From Symbiodinium natans (taxonomy: Eukaryota > Sar > Dinophyceae > Suessiales > Symbiodiniaceae): DNA of 64,000 nt. The stretch spans positions 124,001-188,000 of the forward strand of contig CAJNDS010002266.1 in assembly GCA_905221605.1 (NCBI GenBank), read 5' to 3'. The position numbers and the translations under genes were made by a program. Below, one piece after another: positions 23,133 through 34,500 of the stretch (within the stretch, counting starts at the first letter, position 1; the number at the start of each line of letters is the position of its first letter). The notes beneath the pieces are model-generated. The model ran no database searches and was not told where the DNA came from. It saw nothing but the letters and a program-made list of their open reading frames with translations.

Positions 23133-23867
23133 CTATCTGTTGCCTCGGGCTTTTGGGACGAAGCGCAGGGAGGCGGCATTGATGCAATAGTGCGTTTGGT
23201 CGCCACCGTCATCGACGATGTGGCCCAAGTGCGTTCTGGATGCAGCGTCCAGAACCTCTCGGCTGATTCCGTCTCGAGGGTCTGGGCGCAAGACTAACCT
23301 CTTTGGGTCGATTGGCGCCGTAAAGCCTGGCCAGCCAAGCTTCGGATCTGTCATTTTCTTGCTTGAAGAGAACAGCGGCACCCCGCTGATCGCCGAAACA
23401 TACACGCCCTCCTCAGTGTTGTCCCACTCGTATCCATTCACGAATCGCCTGCCGTCAGTGTCGTCTTCCACCCCACCCTCCAGGAGCACATAGCGCTGGA
23501 GGTCGGTCAGGTTTGCAGCAGCTTGCTCAACCTCCTCCCGGCGCATCGTGCCACCCACACCCCAGCGCTCTTCTGCGAGAGGGTCCTTCTTGCGCTCCTT
23601 CAGCCACCAGCCCGGCTCTCGGTATGCCGGAGCTGGCTTGCTGCCCATGCTGCCCATCAGTGCCACTCCACTTAGTGCTGCCAACGCTCGCCGGCTGGCA
23701 GTATGTGGGGGAGGGGCCAAGGAATCACTTGAGACGGTCGCAGCCTTATCTCCGAGCCCACACTGGCCACATGGCAGCCATGCGCAGGTCCGCGTGAGAG
23801 CGGCCAGGGTGGCCAGGGTGCACACAGCGAGCCTTCGACGTGCCACGACAGGCCACCTGGGTGCCAT
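23133..23867 (-). CDS. msrB: Methionine-R-sulfoxide reductase B, plastid thylakoid-lumen type leader, intronless
   Basis: Intact 244-residue ORF with a true ATG at 23867 and stop TAG at 23133. The C-terminal MsrB domain (about residues 105-238) shows YEWDNTEEGVY, GVPLFSSSKK, LGWPGFTAPI, LGHIVDDGG and the catalytic segment HYCINAASLRF with Cys228. Such enzymes reduce methionine-R-sulfoxide in oxidised proteins. Both CxxC pairs that bind zinc in most MsrBs are missing (VSAISG and DAASRTHLG stand in their places). The N-terminus has a signal-like hydrophobic stretch (residues 13-25, cleavage near Trp30), a Ser/Ala/Pro-rich transit-like region, then SRRALAALSGVAL with a twin arginine (59-60) and an APA cleavage motif (79-81). 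This layout predicts passage through a secondary plastid and Tat export into the thylakoid lumen. Unlike its neighbours it has no introns and no telomere-like repeats. Confidence 0.88.
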   Translation of the reverse strand: MAPRWPVVARRRLAVCTLATLAALTRTCAWLPCGQCGLGDKAATVSSDSLAPPPHTASRRALAALSGVALMGSMGSKPAPAYREPGWWLKERKKDPLAEERWGVGGTMRREEVEQAAANLTDLQRYVLLEGGVEDDTDGRRFVNGYEWDNTEEGVYVSAISGVPLFSSSKKMTDPKLGWPGFTAPIDPKRLVLRPDPRDGISREVLDAASRTHLGHIVDDGGDQTHYCINAASLRFVPKARGNR

Positions 23868-23914
23868 GTCGGGGGATCACTCTACTACATGCAAATGGCA
23901 CGCCAACTGCTGCC

Positions 23915-23935
23915 CTTGAGAAAGAAAAGCTTCGG
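23915..23935 (-). promoter_or_regulatory. Probable spliced-leader acceptor or relict leader upstream of MsrB
   Basis: Read on the minus strand, a pyrimidine-rich run CTTTTCTTTCTCAAG ends 47 nt before the MsrB ATG, a good 3' splice site for trans-splicing. The 21-nt segment also matches the known dinoflagellate spliced leader at 15 of 21 positions without gaps, including the first CCG and the last CTCAAG. It could therefore be a decayed leader copy left by retroposition; polypyrimidine bias alone may explain the match. Confidence 0.4.
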
Positions 23936-25286
23936 GCCTGGCTAGAGATCTTCAGGAAAGAGAGGAACCGACGAAAACTGCAAAATAGAAAAAAGTCCGC
24001 GATGCCGGCATCCGTATCCCGCACTCCCGCAATCATGCCCATGACTTCGCACAGACGTCCAAAGACCAAAACCTAAAACTTGAACTCTTGAACTGATTCA
24101 GGGGTCCAACTAACCCTTGGTGCAGATCGTGCTGCCGACAAAGACACCTTGATCGGATACAGGTGTGAGCTTGCATAGGTCCCTCAGAACCGTTCATCAT
24201 TCGCGTAGGGACATGCGAAAGACCAGAGTGCTCTTAAAGTTGCATTACACTTCTCATCATATGCGACGCTCGACTCGACTAGTATGGCAGTGCTACAGAG
24301 GTCGCATCCCCATGGCTCGATGCTGCAGGAATGGCTGAAACGCAGAGCCCGCAGCCCGCACAAAAGCGACACCGCAAGTCTCATGAACCCCAAGATCCCT
24401 GGCACAGCTCAAAATTACCTGAGCAATCCGAAAAAGTGGGCTGGTGGCTGAAACATCTAGAAGATGAACTAGGCTTGTGGTTGAAGAGTACTCTGGTATG
24501 CTATACAGAGTACAGGGTGTCATCTTCACCTCGACATACAATACTTGCAAGAGGAGCTTCAAGGCTATTGTAGAACTTCTGCAGCCTGCAGGGGAGTGCT
24601 CTTGTAAGCTATCCTAGACTATGGACTGTGGTATGCTGTAGCTTGTTCTTCCTCAAGGTCACGTTTTGGATTGCTGTTCCTTTTTGCCGGTCGCAGACAG
24701 TAACTTGCCGTGGGCATAGCGCAAGGCCAGCAGCGTAGTCTGCGCTGGGCTGCAGACTGAAACCCGTGAGACGGAGTAGACCAGACGTTTGGAGGCCCGA
24801 ACGACGCGAGACAAGGCAGAGCGGGCTTTAAGGGTCTGAAGCATGCAAAACCTATAGTGCCGTATCAAGTCCCCACCCCAGGGCCTTGGAGACAAAAGCC
24901 TCCAGCTTCATCCGAGGGGCAGATCGACAAAGAGGAACTTAACAAGATTGAAGGACGCCGCAAAGACCAGCTTGTTGTCGAGCAGTGAGGTGTCCTTCTG
25001 AAGACTTCTGGGGGCGCGATGTCCGTGCTTTCTTTTCAAGCGGCTGCCCTGGAGGACAATCATGCAGTATAGATCCCAAGCCCCCTGCCCTTTCAGCCGC
25101 GAAAGCCGAGGCCCGAACTCCCCAAACAGGTTCCAAAGAGCCCCGAAGCACTCCAGCTCCCCCAAAATGGAGCCCAGGCATTGTAGGGTTTAGGGTTTAT
25201 AGGGTTTAGGGTTCAGGGTTCAGGGTTCAGGCTTTAAGGTTTAGGGTTTAGGGTTTAGGCTTTAGGGTTTAAGGTTATGAGCCATC

Positions 25287-25348
25287 CTGGAAGCTCCGCA
25301 CTTGCAAGAGCATCTCCCGGAGCTTCTTTGTGACCTTGATCGCCTGGG
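25287..25348 (-). CDS. Single exon, unknown basic protein
   Basis: Exon of 62 nt with acceptor CCCAAAG and a GA-type donor (CAG|GATGGC). It reads QAIKVTKKLREMLLQVRSFQ, rich in Lys/Arg/Leu and probably helical (phase 2 in, 0 out). The plus strand is also open here and ends at AAG|GTGTTAGGG, so the strand is likely but not certain. Confidence 0.3.
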
Positions 25349-28300
25349 CTTTGGGACTTGGGCGGGGCAAGGTGTTAGGGTTTAGGGTTTAGGTTTTAGG
25401 GTTAGGGTTCAGGGTTTAGGGTTTAGGGTTCAGGGTCTAGGGTTTAGGGTTTTAGGTTTCGGGTTTAGGGTTAGGGTTACACACATAGCTTGGATCGAGT
25501 GCAGATTGCAGGCTAGGTCCTCAACAAGAGTTCTTAAATATGAAGTTATTGAGTGTTCTCAATTGAAGAGTGAAGATTCCTTGAAAACTCCAATCTGTAA
25601 TCTTGAGCCTTGCGTCTAAAATTATCACTAAAGAATATTCAGGAAATGGTTTGGAAGACGCAATCGAAGATCTACCTAAAGACCTTTCTCAGGAAGCTTC
25701 AATCTCCAGTCTTCAATCTCCAGTCTTCAATTAAAACTTCTGATATATGATGCATAAGGAGCATCCTCAAAGTAGTACTCCAAGATTTCTCAGACGATGC
25801 GTGAGACAGATCGTGTTCAGAAGCAGACGGCCTAGTTTTCATTGTGAAGCAGACTGCTTCGCAAGTTGTAAGGCATGGAAATGGCGGATCCATGGGGGTG
25901 GGGGTGGGCTGCTACGTGCATGTTTCCAAAGTGTATACACACATTTACATATGTTATCGCTGTCTACTTTGTCCTGTTTCTAGAAGCGTTCGAGTTGGCT
26001 GCCAGCAGCGCGGGTGATGCAAGGATCTGCTTCTCTGCTTTGGCGCGCAGCTGGGGAAACAAAATCGCCAGCTAGGGTTTAGGGTTCAGGGTTCAGGGCT
26101 ATAATAGGGTTTAGGGTTTAGGGCTAGGCTTTAGGGTTCAGGGTTCAGGGCTATAGGGTTTAACTGGGGTTTAGGGTTTAGGCTTATAGGGCTTTGGCTT
26201 CAGGCTTTCGGCCCGCGAGCTCCATGCTGTTGGGAGTTTGGAGCCCTAAACCCTAAACCCTAAACCCTAAACCCTAAACCCTAAAATCTCACACGACGGC
26301 TTCGAAGTGCGGACCATGAAGAGCCGAGTACCTGTTTCAAGCCCAGCATTCGCAACAGCCCCTAACCCCAACCTTGCCATCGCTTCTCACCATGAGCCTC
26401 TTGTGACAACACTCTCAGAAAAAAGTACAAAAAAGGCGAAATCCCTATACGTCTGCACAAAAAAACTGTCTGAGGCCAGCTGGCCGCAGGCAAGGGCAGG
26501 AAGACGTTGGAGACGGTGTGGTGGTAGGTTTGGTACCTTGCTTCACTGTCTTGAGGCAATGTGGGAGAGGTGCCAGCTACGAACGCAGAAGCGCGTCAAA
26601 GAGAACCCAACCGGCATGAGGATCGTGCTTCTTAAGCTGCTGGCGTCCCACTCTACCCCTAAAACCCTAAACTCAACCCAAAACCCTAAATCCAAAACCA
26701 TGAGGAGCTAAGCTTGGACTGAAGTAGTCCACTAAGCTTGCCACTTGCCACTTGACGACCAGCGGGCTGTTTCACTGCACGGGCACACGAAGAGACATGC
26801 TGGGGAAGGGTCATGTAGGAATAGGGTTTGAGGGTTGAGGCCTCTAAACGCTAAACCTGAACAGAAGCCCCTTGTAGACGGCTGCCGAAACCCCACCTGA
26901 CGGCCTTCCCACTCCCCCGAACACAACATTGCTGAAGACGTTCATTCCGGCACAAGGCTGGGTTGAGGTTTAAGTAGAGGGGTTTCAGGGTTTAGGGGTG
27001 GGAAAGCCCCAACACCTGAATGATCTGCCCAGCGGACCCACCGAAGATGCCCCGGGACCACTCATCTCCTCTGCAGCAACTCGGAATCGTCAGAATGGCT
27101 GGTTGTTTCTCTTGGTTTTGATGATAACTATCTGGGCGGCCTAAGGGGGTTCCGATCGGTCAACGTTTCGTAATTTAGGCTCGTGTAGTATGGAGCGTTA
27201 TTTTTCGCATGGAGTGTCGTTCTCGGACCGGTACCCCTCGGTTGGGTCCGTCACCCTAGAATTCCTTCAGACACAGGAACGCTGGCCCCTCCTGCACAGT
27301 TTCAAGGGGTGTGGGGTGTGGGGGTTTCAGGGATAGCACTTTAGGATTTCAGCCGACTTCTTGTTTCAAGGATGTAGGGAGGCCAAGATTCAGGGCTTTG
27401 AGGGAGTTTGCGCCCTTCTCTCCTCGGGTGTGCGTATTCCCCCCCCCCCCCCTGCAAGAGATGAACAGCAACCTGACCCCACACCGGAAAAGGTCCACGA
27501 TTTCTGGCAGCGTTGAGGGGGTTGAGGGTTTGAGGAGCTACCTTGCGGGGGTTGCGGAATCTGCTTCGGCTTTTGTAAGTACATCCCAGGACCGGGTCAA
27601 ACATCCAACCCGCAAGTTTGAGCAAAGCTCGAACGCCCTGAAGCCCAGTACCACTGCACCAACTCACCCAGAGTTTCGGGTTCGGGGTCGACAGTTTGGT
27701 GAGGGTTTAGGGTTTAAGGTTAGGGTTTAGGGATGATCCCTTACCCATCTCGTCTTTGAATTGGTTCTGGCCAGGCGCCGTCGCTCAAGACTGGCATGGT
27801 GTCGCCAGCGAAAGGAGCGGCCTGGTAGAGGGCGGAACCCGGAACCCTAAACCCCAAACAGCCCCCGAAGATCCCACGCACTCTTCGAGGTTTACGGTTG
27901 AGGGTTGATCTGGAGCAGACAAGTGTCACGTGGCCCCAGGCGGCCCAGGCGCTTCGGATCGGCTATGAACGCACTTTCGTGGGGGGTCCCTTGCACAGTT
28001 TGAAGGGCCATTCAGGACCCTGTGCCTGCTGGGGGTTCCTGTTTCAAGCCAAGTCGATTCCGAAATCCGGTTTGCTTCTCAGAATTTAGGGTTTGTTTTG
28101 AAGCCAACTGTAAACCGATTTTGCTGCCTCTTGGCTTCTTAAAGGCCGAGCCCGAAATCCCAACTGACAGGACATCAAGAAAAGGATGATGGGATTTGCC
28201 GGCCATCCCAATGCGTTGATCTTGGTCGCTGTTTTGATGATGGAAAAAGGATCTTGCCATCAGAGCGATAAAGTAGACGTGGCAGTATTTGTAAATAGAG

Positions 28301-28545
28301 TGCCGGCTTGGGAACCAGCCCCTGCATCTCGAACCCGCAAAGCCATCCGAAACCCCGAGGGTTTAGGGTTGAGGGTTTATCCGAAACCCAAAACCAGCCA
28401 GGCGGAGTTTGAGGCCGGCCTGTTGGTCGAGTGGCGCATCTTGTCCGTTCACCAGGCGCCAGCAATCGAGCACCTTCTATTCCGAAGACTTGGGGCACGA
28501 GAGCTTGGGATGGTTTGGGGGGGAAGATAGGGGGTCACTGAGCCT
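25349..28545. other. No supported gene; degenerate telomere-like tracts
   Basis: Short TTTAGGG/TTCAGGG blocks at 25377-25475 and 26070-26200 and a CCCTAAA block at 26243-26284. Islands near 26290-26345, 26440-26570 and 27890-28030 are partly open but have no consistent splice borders. Confidence 0.3.
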
Positions 28546-31500
28546 TCAGGAAAAGCCGGGGAAGCTCTGGGCCATGAGCTCCTCGGCTACCCTAAACCCT
28601 AAAAACCCTATACCCGAAAAGGCCTAAACCTAAGCTGTGAGGCCCACACCATCGGAGAGATTGAGCTGCACATCTCACTGAGCATAGAGATGTCCTTCTC
28701 CTGCAGTTCGGGGCTCAGTCAGACAGAGGGTGCAGCTTTGAAGCGCGAAGCCCGAACAAAAACAAGGGTTTGGGGTTTAGGGTTCAGGGTTCAGGGTTCA
28801 GGGTTTGTTATACAACCCCAATGGGTTCTTGTTGCCCGATCGGGTTTAGGGTTTTGGGTTAGTGGTGCTGTTGGCCGGCAAGGAAGCTGAAGGCTCTTCC
28901 TGGCCCCCAAACCCTAAGTATTGAAAACCTGAAGCTTCACCTTGTACCTTGCGGTACGATGCCCTGAGGCCCTTCCCAATGCTTGAACCCAGCCTCTGCG
29001 CCAGGTCTCAAGGTCTCGTGGATGGCCTGTTCATGCCAAAAGCGGTTTAGGGTTGGGTTCACTGGGCCTACCGGGCGCAGAACAAGGGAGGGGGGCTCAG
29101 GCCAGGTCGCAGCTGCGGATGCACTCAGAACTATTTTCTGGGATTTAGGCCGGGGCAGGACTGTCGAATCTCCGAGGCTCAGAAAATCCTGTAAGGGTGA
29201 GGAGTTCAAACCGCTCAGATGCATAGGGTTCTGGGGTGTAGCCTGCGAGGCAAGCAGCTGCTTGATCTCAACAGTCAACCTCCCTTATGGAAGAGCCCAC
29301 TCTGTCAGAAAACGCGCAGTGCGGATGTGAGCGGATCGGGTAACCCCCCCACCCACCAGGCCCAAACTCATCTCTGCCGACGGCCCGCGAGAGAGAGAAC
29401 AGAAATGGTTTTGGGCAAAGGTGGCTTGGCCATAAAACCATGCATCCCGAACAAGGGACCGAAGTGAGGGTGAGGGTGGGGTGTGCACACCGCGCAGCTC
29501 AACACCCTGAACCCCAACCCCTAACCCCAAACCCCAAACCCCAAACCCTAAACCCTAAACCCGAAACCCCAAACCCCAAACCCGAAACCCTAAACCCCAA
29601 GGAACACCCTGAAGAACGCCGCTAGCACTCGAGGCTTCAGGGGTGACCTTGGCGCCGGCGGTCTGCTTCAGCCATTTCTTGAGCCTCGCGGCTGGGCATG
29701 CTGTAGGGCTTTCAGGGCTCATGGCTTCAGGGCTGTTAGTTGGTTTAGGGTTTAGGGTTTAGGGTTTAGGGTTTAGGGTTTAGGGTTTAGGGTTTAGGGT
29801 TTAGGGTTTAGGGTTTAGGGTTTAGGGTTTAAGGTTTAGGGTTTAGGGTTTAGGCGGTTCAGTGGGTTTAGGGTTTTAGGGTTCTGGGTTTGGGGTGTCG
29901 GGATTTACATCAGCAAGTGATAGAGGTGTTCGGGATTCATGTTCGCCGGGGCGAAGGCAAAGTGCAGACATGACGCAGACACACCAAGAGGACGATAGGA
30001 ATAAGCTTGCGGTGTCACGTGCGCACTATCTACTAATTGCTTAAGAACCCCAAAAAAGGCAAAAGTATTGTTAATATAGGGATTATTTTTGCTTTATTCT
30101 TTTGGGGTTCTGAAGTGAATAGTAGCTATCCTTCGTAGAGCGCCCTCCAATAGTATTTGCATCTTGCCCTGCTTGGCTTGCGAAGAACCGCTGTATTGGC
30201 ACATCAAGCAGGACACACACATGTCAAGTGAAAAGCAGATGGTATCTAGTTAGGTACTCGTGGATACCAGGACCGACAGAGCTACCTGCAACCAAAAAAA
30301 GGCGCGCCAAACCAGACATGAACGAATCTCCGAAATCTAGATTGCCAAATTTGGAGAGAGCTTCCCGACCCCAAACACATTAACCCTCAACTCTGAGCCG
30401 GGTTTAGGGTTTAGGGTTTCGGGTTTAGGGTTTCGGGCTTTGCGGTTGCCTCCACCAAGCTCGGACCCACCTCCAGCTGGAGATTTGTGGGTTCAGCCCT
30501 AAGGTTCAGGGCTCAGGGCCGAGGTAGTGTATTTGGGTATGTGAAGCAGGGTAAATGTTTCTTGTACCCCCAAAAGGACACCCGGTATATACACTCACCA
30601 ATATGAAAAAGGAACCTTATGTACACTCACCAAAAGCAGTGATATAAACCCTACTTTATGTAGATTCAGACTACTTAGGGCACTTGGGGCTTGAGGGTTT
30701 AGTGGTATCTGGGGTTTAAGGGTACGGTATATCTAGGAGAATCTATAGGGTGTAGGGTATCCAGGAGAACAAACGCAAAGTAATGTTGATGTCCCTGTTC
30801 AAGTAGGGACCTCTTCCAGTACACTTACGCACTTTCGGGTTTAGGGCTTAGTGAGGATACTGTGTTTTTTAATTGCCCTCGCTCCCCTTGATTACAAGTT
30901 TTGCGCGCGAAGGTTACTGCCATGGGGGTGGGGGGAGAGTTTGCACGGAGCGACATCAAACAACTGAACGTAGAAATGTGCATGGAGATTCATCCAAGCT
31001 CAGGCTCTCTGCCCCAACTCCTTGCTATCAGTAGTCATCAACACCAACCACTACTTGTGAGGGTGGCGCAACAGGCTCCCTTTTTTTGTGGGGTGAACCT
31101 CTATGATTAAAAATCGTTCGGTGGAGTTTAAGGCGTGAACAAGAGCCCATTATGTAGATTAAGCCTCTCTGTGGCTCGCAGGAGGAACCTCTTACAGCTG
31201 TCCATGATCTCTCTTGTTCAGCGTGTTGTGCGAACACTCAACACTACGCACCATGCCCCCGCTACAGCCTGAACCCTAAACCCTAAACCCTAAACCCTAA
31301 ACCCTAAACCCTAAACCCTAAACCCTAAATCGCCGAAATTTTAGAAATCAAACCCTCCCATCGCCTCGCCGAGGGCGCTGCAAGGCCCTGTGTGCGTGCG
31401 GCGGCGGCGATTTTGGTGGCGCCCAGGCTCAGGAGAGCCTGTGGGGTCTAGGTAGGGTTTAGGGTTTAGGGTTTAGGGTTTAGGGTTTAGGGTTTAGGGT

Positions 31501-34500
31501 TTAGGGTTTAGGGTTTAGGGTTTAGGGTTTAGGGTTTAGGGTTTAGGGTTTAGGGTTTAGGGTTCAGGGTTTAAGGCTTAGGGTTTAGGGTTTAGGGTTT
31601 AGGGTTTAGGGTTTAAGCTCAAATTTCGCCGGAGAAGGAATCCGACTGAGGGCTCCCTGGTGGGGTTGAAGGTTTCGGATTTAACCCCTAGCCCTAAACC
31701 CTAAACCCTCTAAACCCTCTACACCCCCTAAACCCCCTAAACCCCCTAAACCCCCCAAACCCCCCAAACCCCCTAAACCCCCTAAACCCCCTAAACCCCC
31801 TGAACCCCCTAAACCCCCTGAACCCCCTAAACCCCCTAAACCCCCTAAACACCCTAAACCCCCTAAACCCCCTAAACCCCCTAAACCGTCTACCCTAAAC
31901 CCTGAACCCTAAACCCTGAACCCTAAAGACTAGCCCAAAACCCTAAACCCCAAGCCCCAAGCCCGGCTGCCCACAACGGAGGCCTGCTGCCAGCTTTCGA
32001 AGGCAGCCTTCCAAGTCGGCAGCTCCGTATCCTCGCCGCAACCCGTACCGCACGAAGATTTCAGTTTAGGGTTTAGGGTTTAGGGCTTCGGGTTTTGGGG
32101 TTTAGGGTTATGGGGTTTAGGGTTTAGGGTTTAGGGTTTAGGGTTTAGGGTTTAGGGTTTAGTCACTAGGTTTAGGGTTTAGGTTTAGCCATGAACGGCC
32201 AAGTGCTCAGGCTTGGGATGTTCCCCCCTTCTACTAACAGTCCTTAATAGGGATGCAAGTAGGGGGTACTCCATTCCCCATTAAGGACTGTTAGTATCAG
32301 GGGAAACATCCCAAGGTCAGGATGACTCAATTTTGAGGTAGTGACATCTAGGACGTCATTGCGCCGCTCATGCTGGACGGACCTCCACCGACGTTAAGGC
32401 CGCCACGGTGGTTACAAGGGTTCACCAGGGTCTGGTGTTTAGGGTTTAGGGTTCAGGGTTTAGGGTTTAGGGTTAACTTGTGTGTTGCCGTCTTTGATGG
32501 GGTTCTTGTGCTCTCTGCACGCTACTACTATTATTGCACGCACGGCAGAAGAACTTGCGCGCATACAGGGAATGTTCGGGGTTTCGGGCTAGGGTTTAGG
32601 GTTCCAGGTTTAGAGTTTAAGTTTAGGTTTCGGGTTTAGGGCTTAGGTTTCAGGGTTTCAGGGCTTAGGGTTAGGGGCTTTGGGTTTGGGAACCCGCTGA
32701 ACAATGTACACCCTACAAATGCCACAAACCCTGCAAACCCTAAGGTTTAGGGTTTAGGGTCTATTGGGTTTAGGTTTTGGGGTTTCGGGTTTAGCCATGA
32801 AACGCCACAAACCCTACAAATCCTTCGAACCCTAGACACCTTTCCTAAGCCCTAAGCACCGTCATAGAAGCCAGCAGCCATGCTCTCCTAAACCACCCTG
32901 AACCCTGAACCCTGAACCCTGAACCCTGAACCCTGAACCCTAAACCCTAAACCCTAAACCCTAAACCCTAAACCCGGTCCTCACAGCCTCGGGGCGTGTC
33001 GCCGCTGGAAGGGAAGATTCGCCTGGTCATATTGGGGCACAACTGCCTAAAACTCAGAACTCCAAGCAGCAAGCCCCAAACACGAATTTAAACACTAAGA
33101 CTAAACCCTGGGCCCTACAGGCCCTATAGACCGTACAGGCACTAGAGCCCCTACACCCCCTACAGACCCGGAGCCCGGTCAAGGAAGGACTTTTTCAAGC
33201 AAGCGATCGCAAACACAGGCAAAACGGCTAGATGGTTCAGAGCGCGGCCAAGGAACATGAGAGCTTCGGTGTGGTCAGCTTCTCAGGAATCTTTTTCCCT
33301 AAGCCCTGCCTGAAGAACCCTAAAACCTACGTTTGTGTAGGTTACCTAAGAGTCCTGCAAGGGGTTTTACAAGAAGAACCTACAAGAAAGTAGGTTTTGG
33401 GTTCTTAAGGTATGCCTTGGCACCCAGTGCAGCTTAAACTTCTGAAGCCCACAGACTGCCAGCTTCATGATCTAAGGTATGTTCGCATAGGGGTTAGGGT
33501 TTAGGTGCGGTGAACCCTAAGTTTAGAACCCCAAGGCCTAGACCCTATAAGCCCGAAAACTATCAGAAAAAGATGTGGAGCTTATGCCGAGAAACTCACA
33601 GAAAGCCCGAAGGAACTGCGGAGCAGTTGTGGAGCCCCATCCCTCAGCCCCCCCCCCCCCCCCTAAAGCCCAATACACCCCCAAACCTAAACCCTAAACC
33701 CTAAACTTTTCAGGGACAAAAGCTGTCCTGAGAAGGCTGCTGCGTGGCTGCCTCTGCACTTCGTGCAGGCGGCCAGAAGCTTCATAACACGCGGCGTGCT
33801 CCGGAAGTCCTTTATATGGGGGTTACGAGAATAGGGGACTCCTAAAAGTAGTAGGATTCCCTTCTTTCCATTACGGGCCCCAATAACGTACCCCAAAATT
33901 TCAGAAACCCGCATAGGAATCTCAGAATCAGAGGCACTCTGGCGCAAACCCTAAACCTCTTTAAGCTCTGAAGAGGGATCTCGTCTTACAGCCCAAAACC
34001 AATGGTTTTGGGCGGGCTTGAGGGCTTCCAGAAAGCTGCAGACTCTGAGAGCTACGGCACAGCAACCTGTGCGGTTGCAAATTGCAGGCATTCAAAGGCA
34101 GACTCGCAGTCGCAGCCTGAACCCCAAACCCTAAACCCGGAACCCTAAACCCTAAACCCTAAATACCCGAAACCTTCGACATGAACTTGCGGCTGCGCAG
34201 GGGGGGGGGGGGGGCATCCTAGTCACCTAACCCATGACCCATGACCCTATAAACCCTAAACCCTACAGACCCTAACGCTCCGAAGCCCCAGAAACCCGTG
34301 ATCCTACATAGGGTTTAGGGTTTAGGGTTTAAGGTTTAGGGTTTATGATTTAGGGTTTAGGGTAGGGTTTAGGGTTTAGGGTTGTGCCACCCTACCACGT
34401 TCAGAGAAACATCGCCCGAATTTCTAGACCCTATGAACCCTGAACCGAAGGAACATCCCGAACGACATGACAGCGACTGCACAATAGGTAATCGGCAAAA

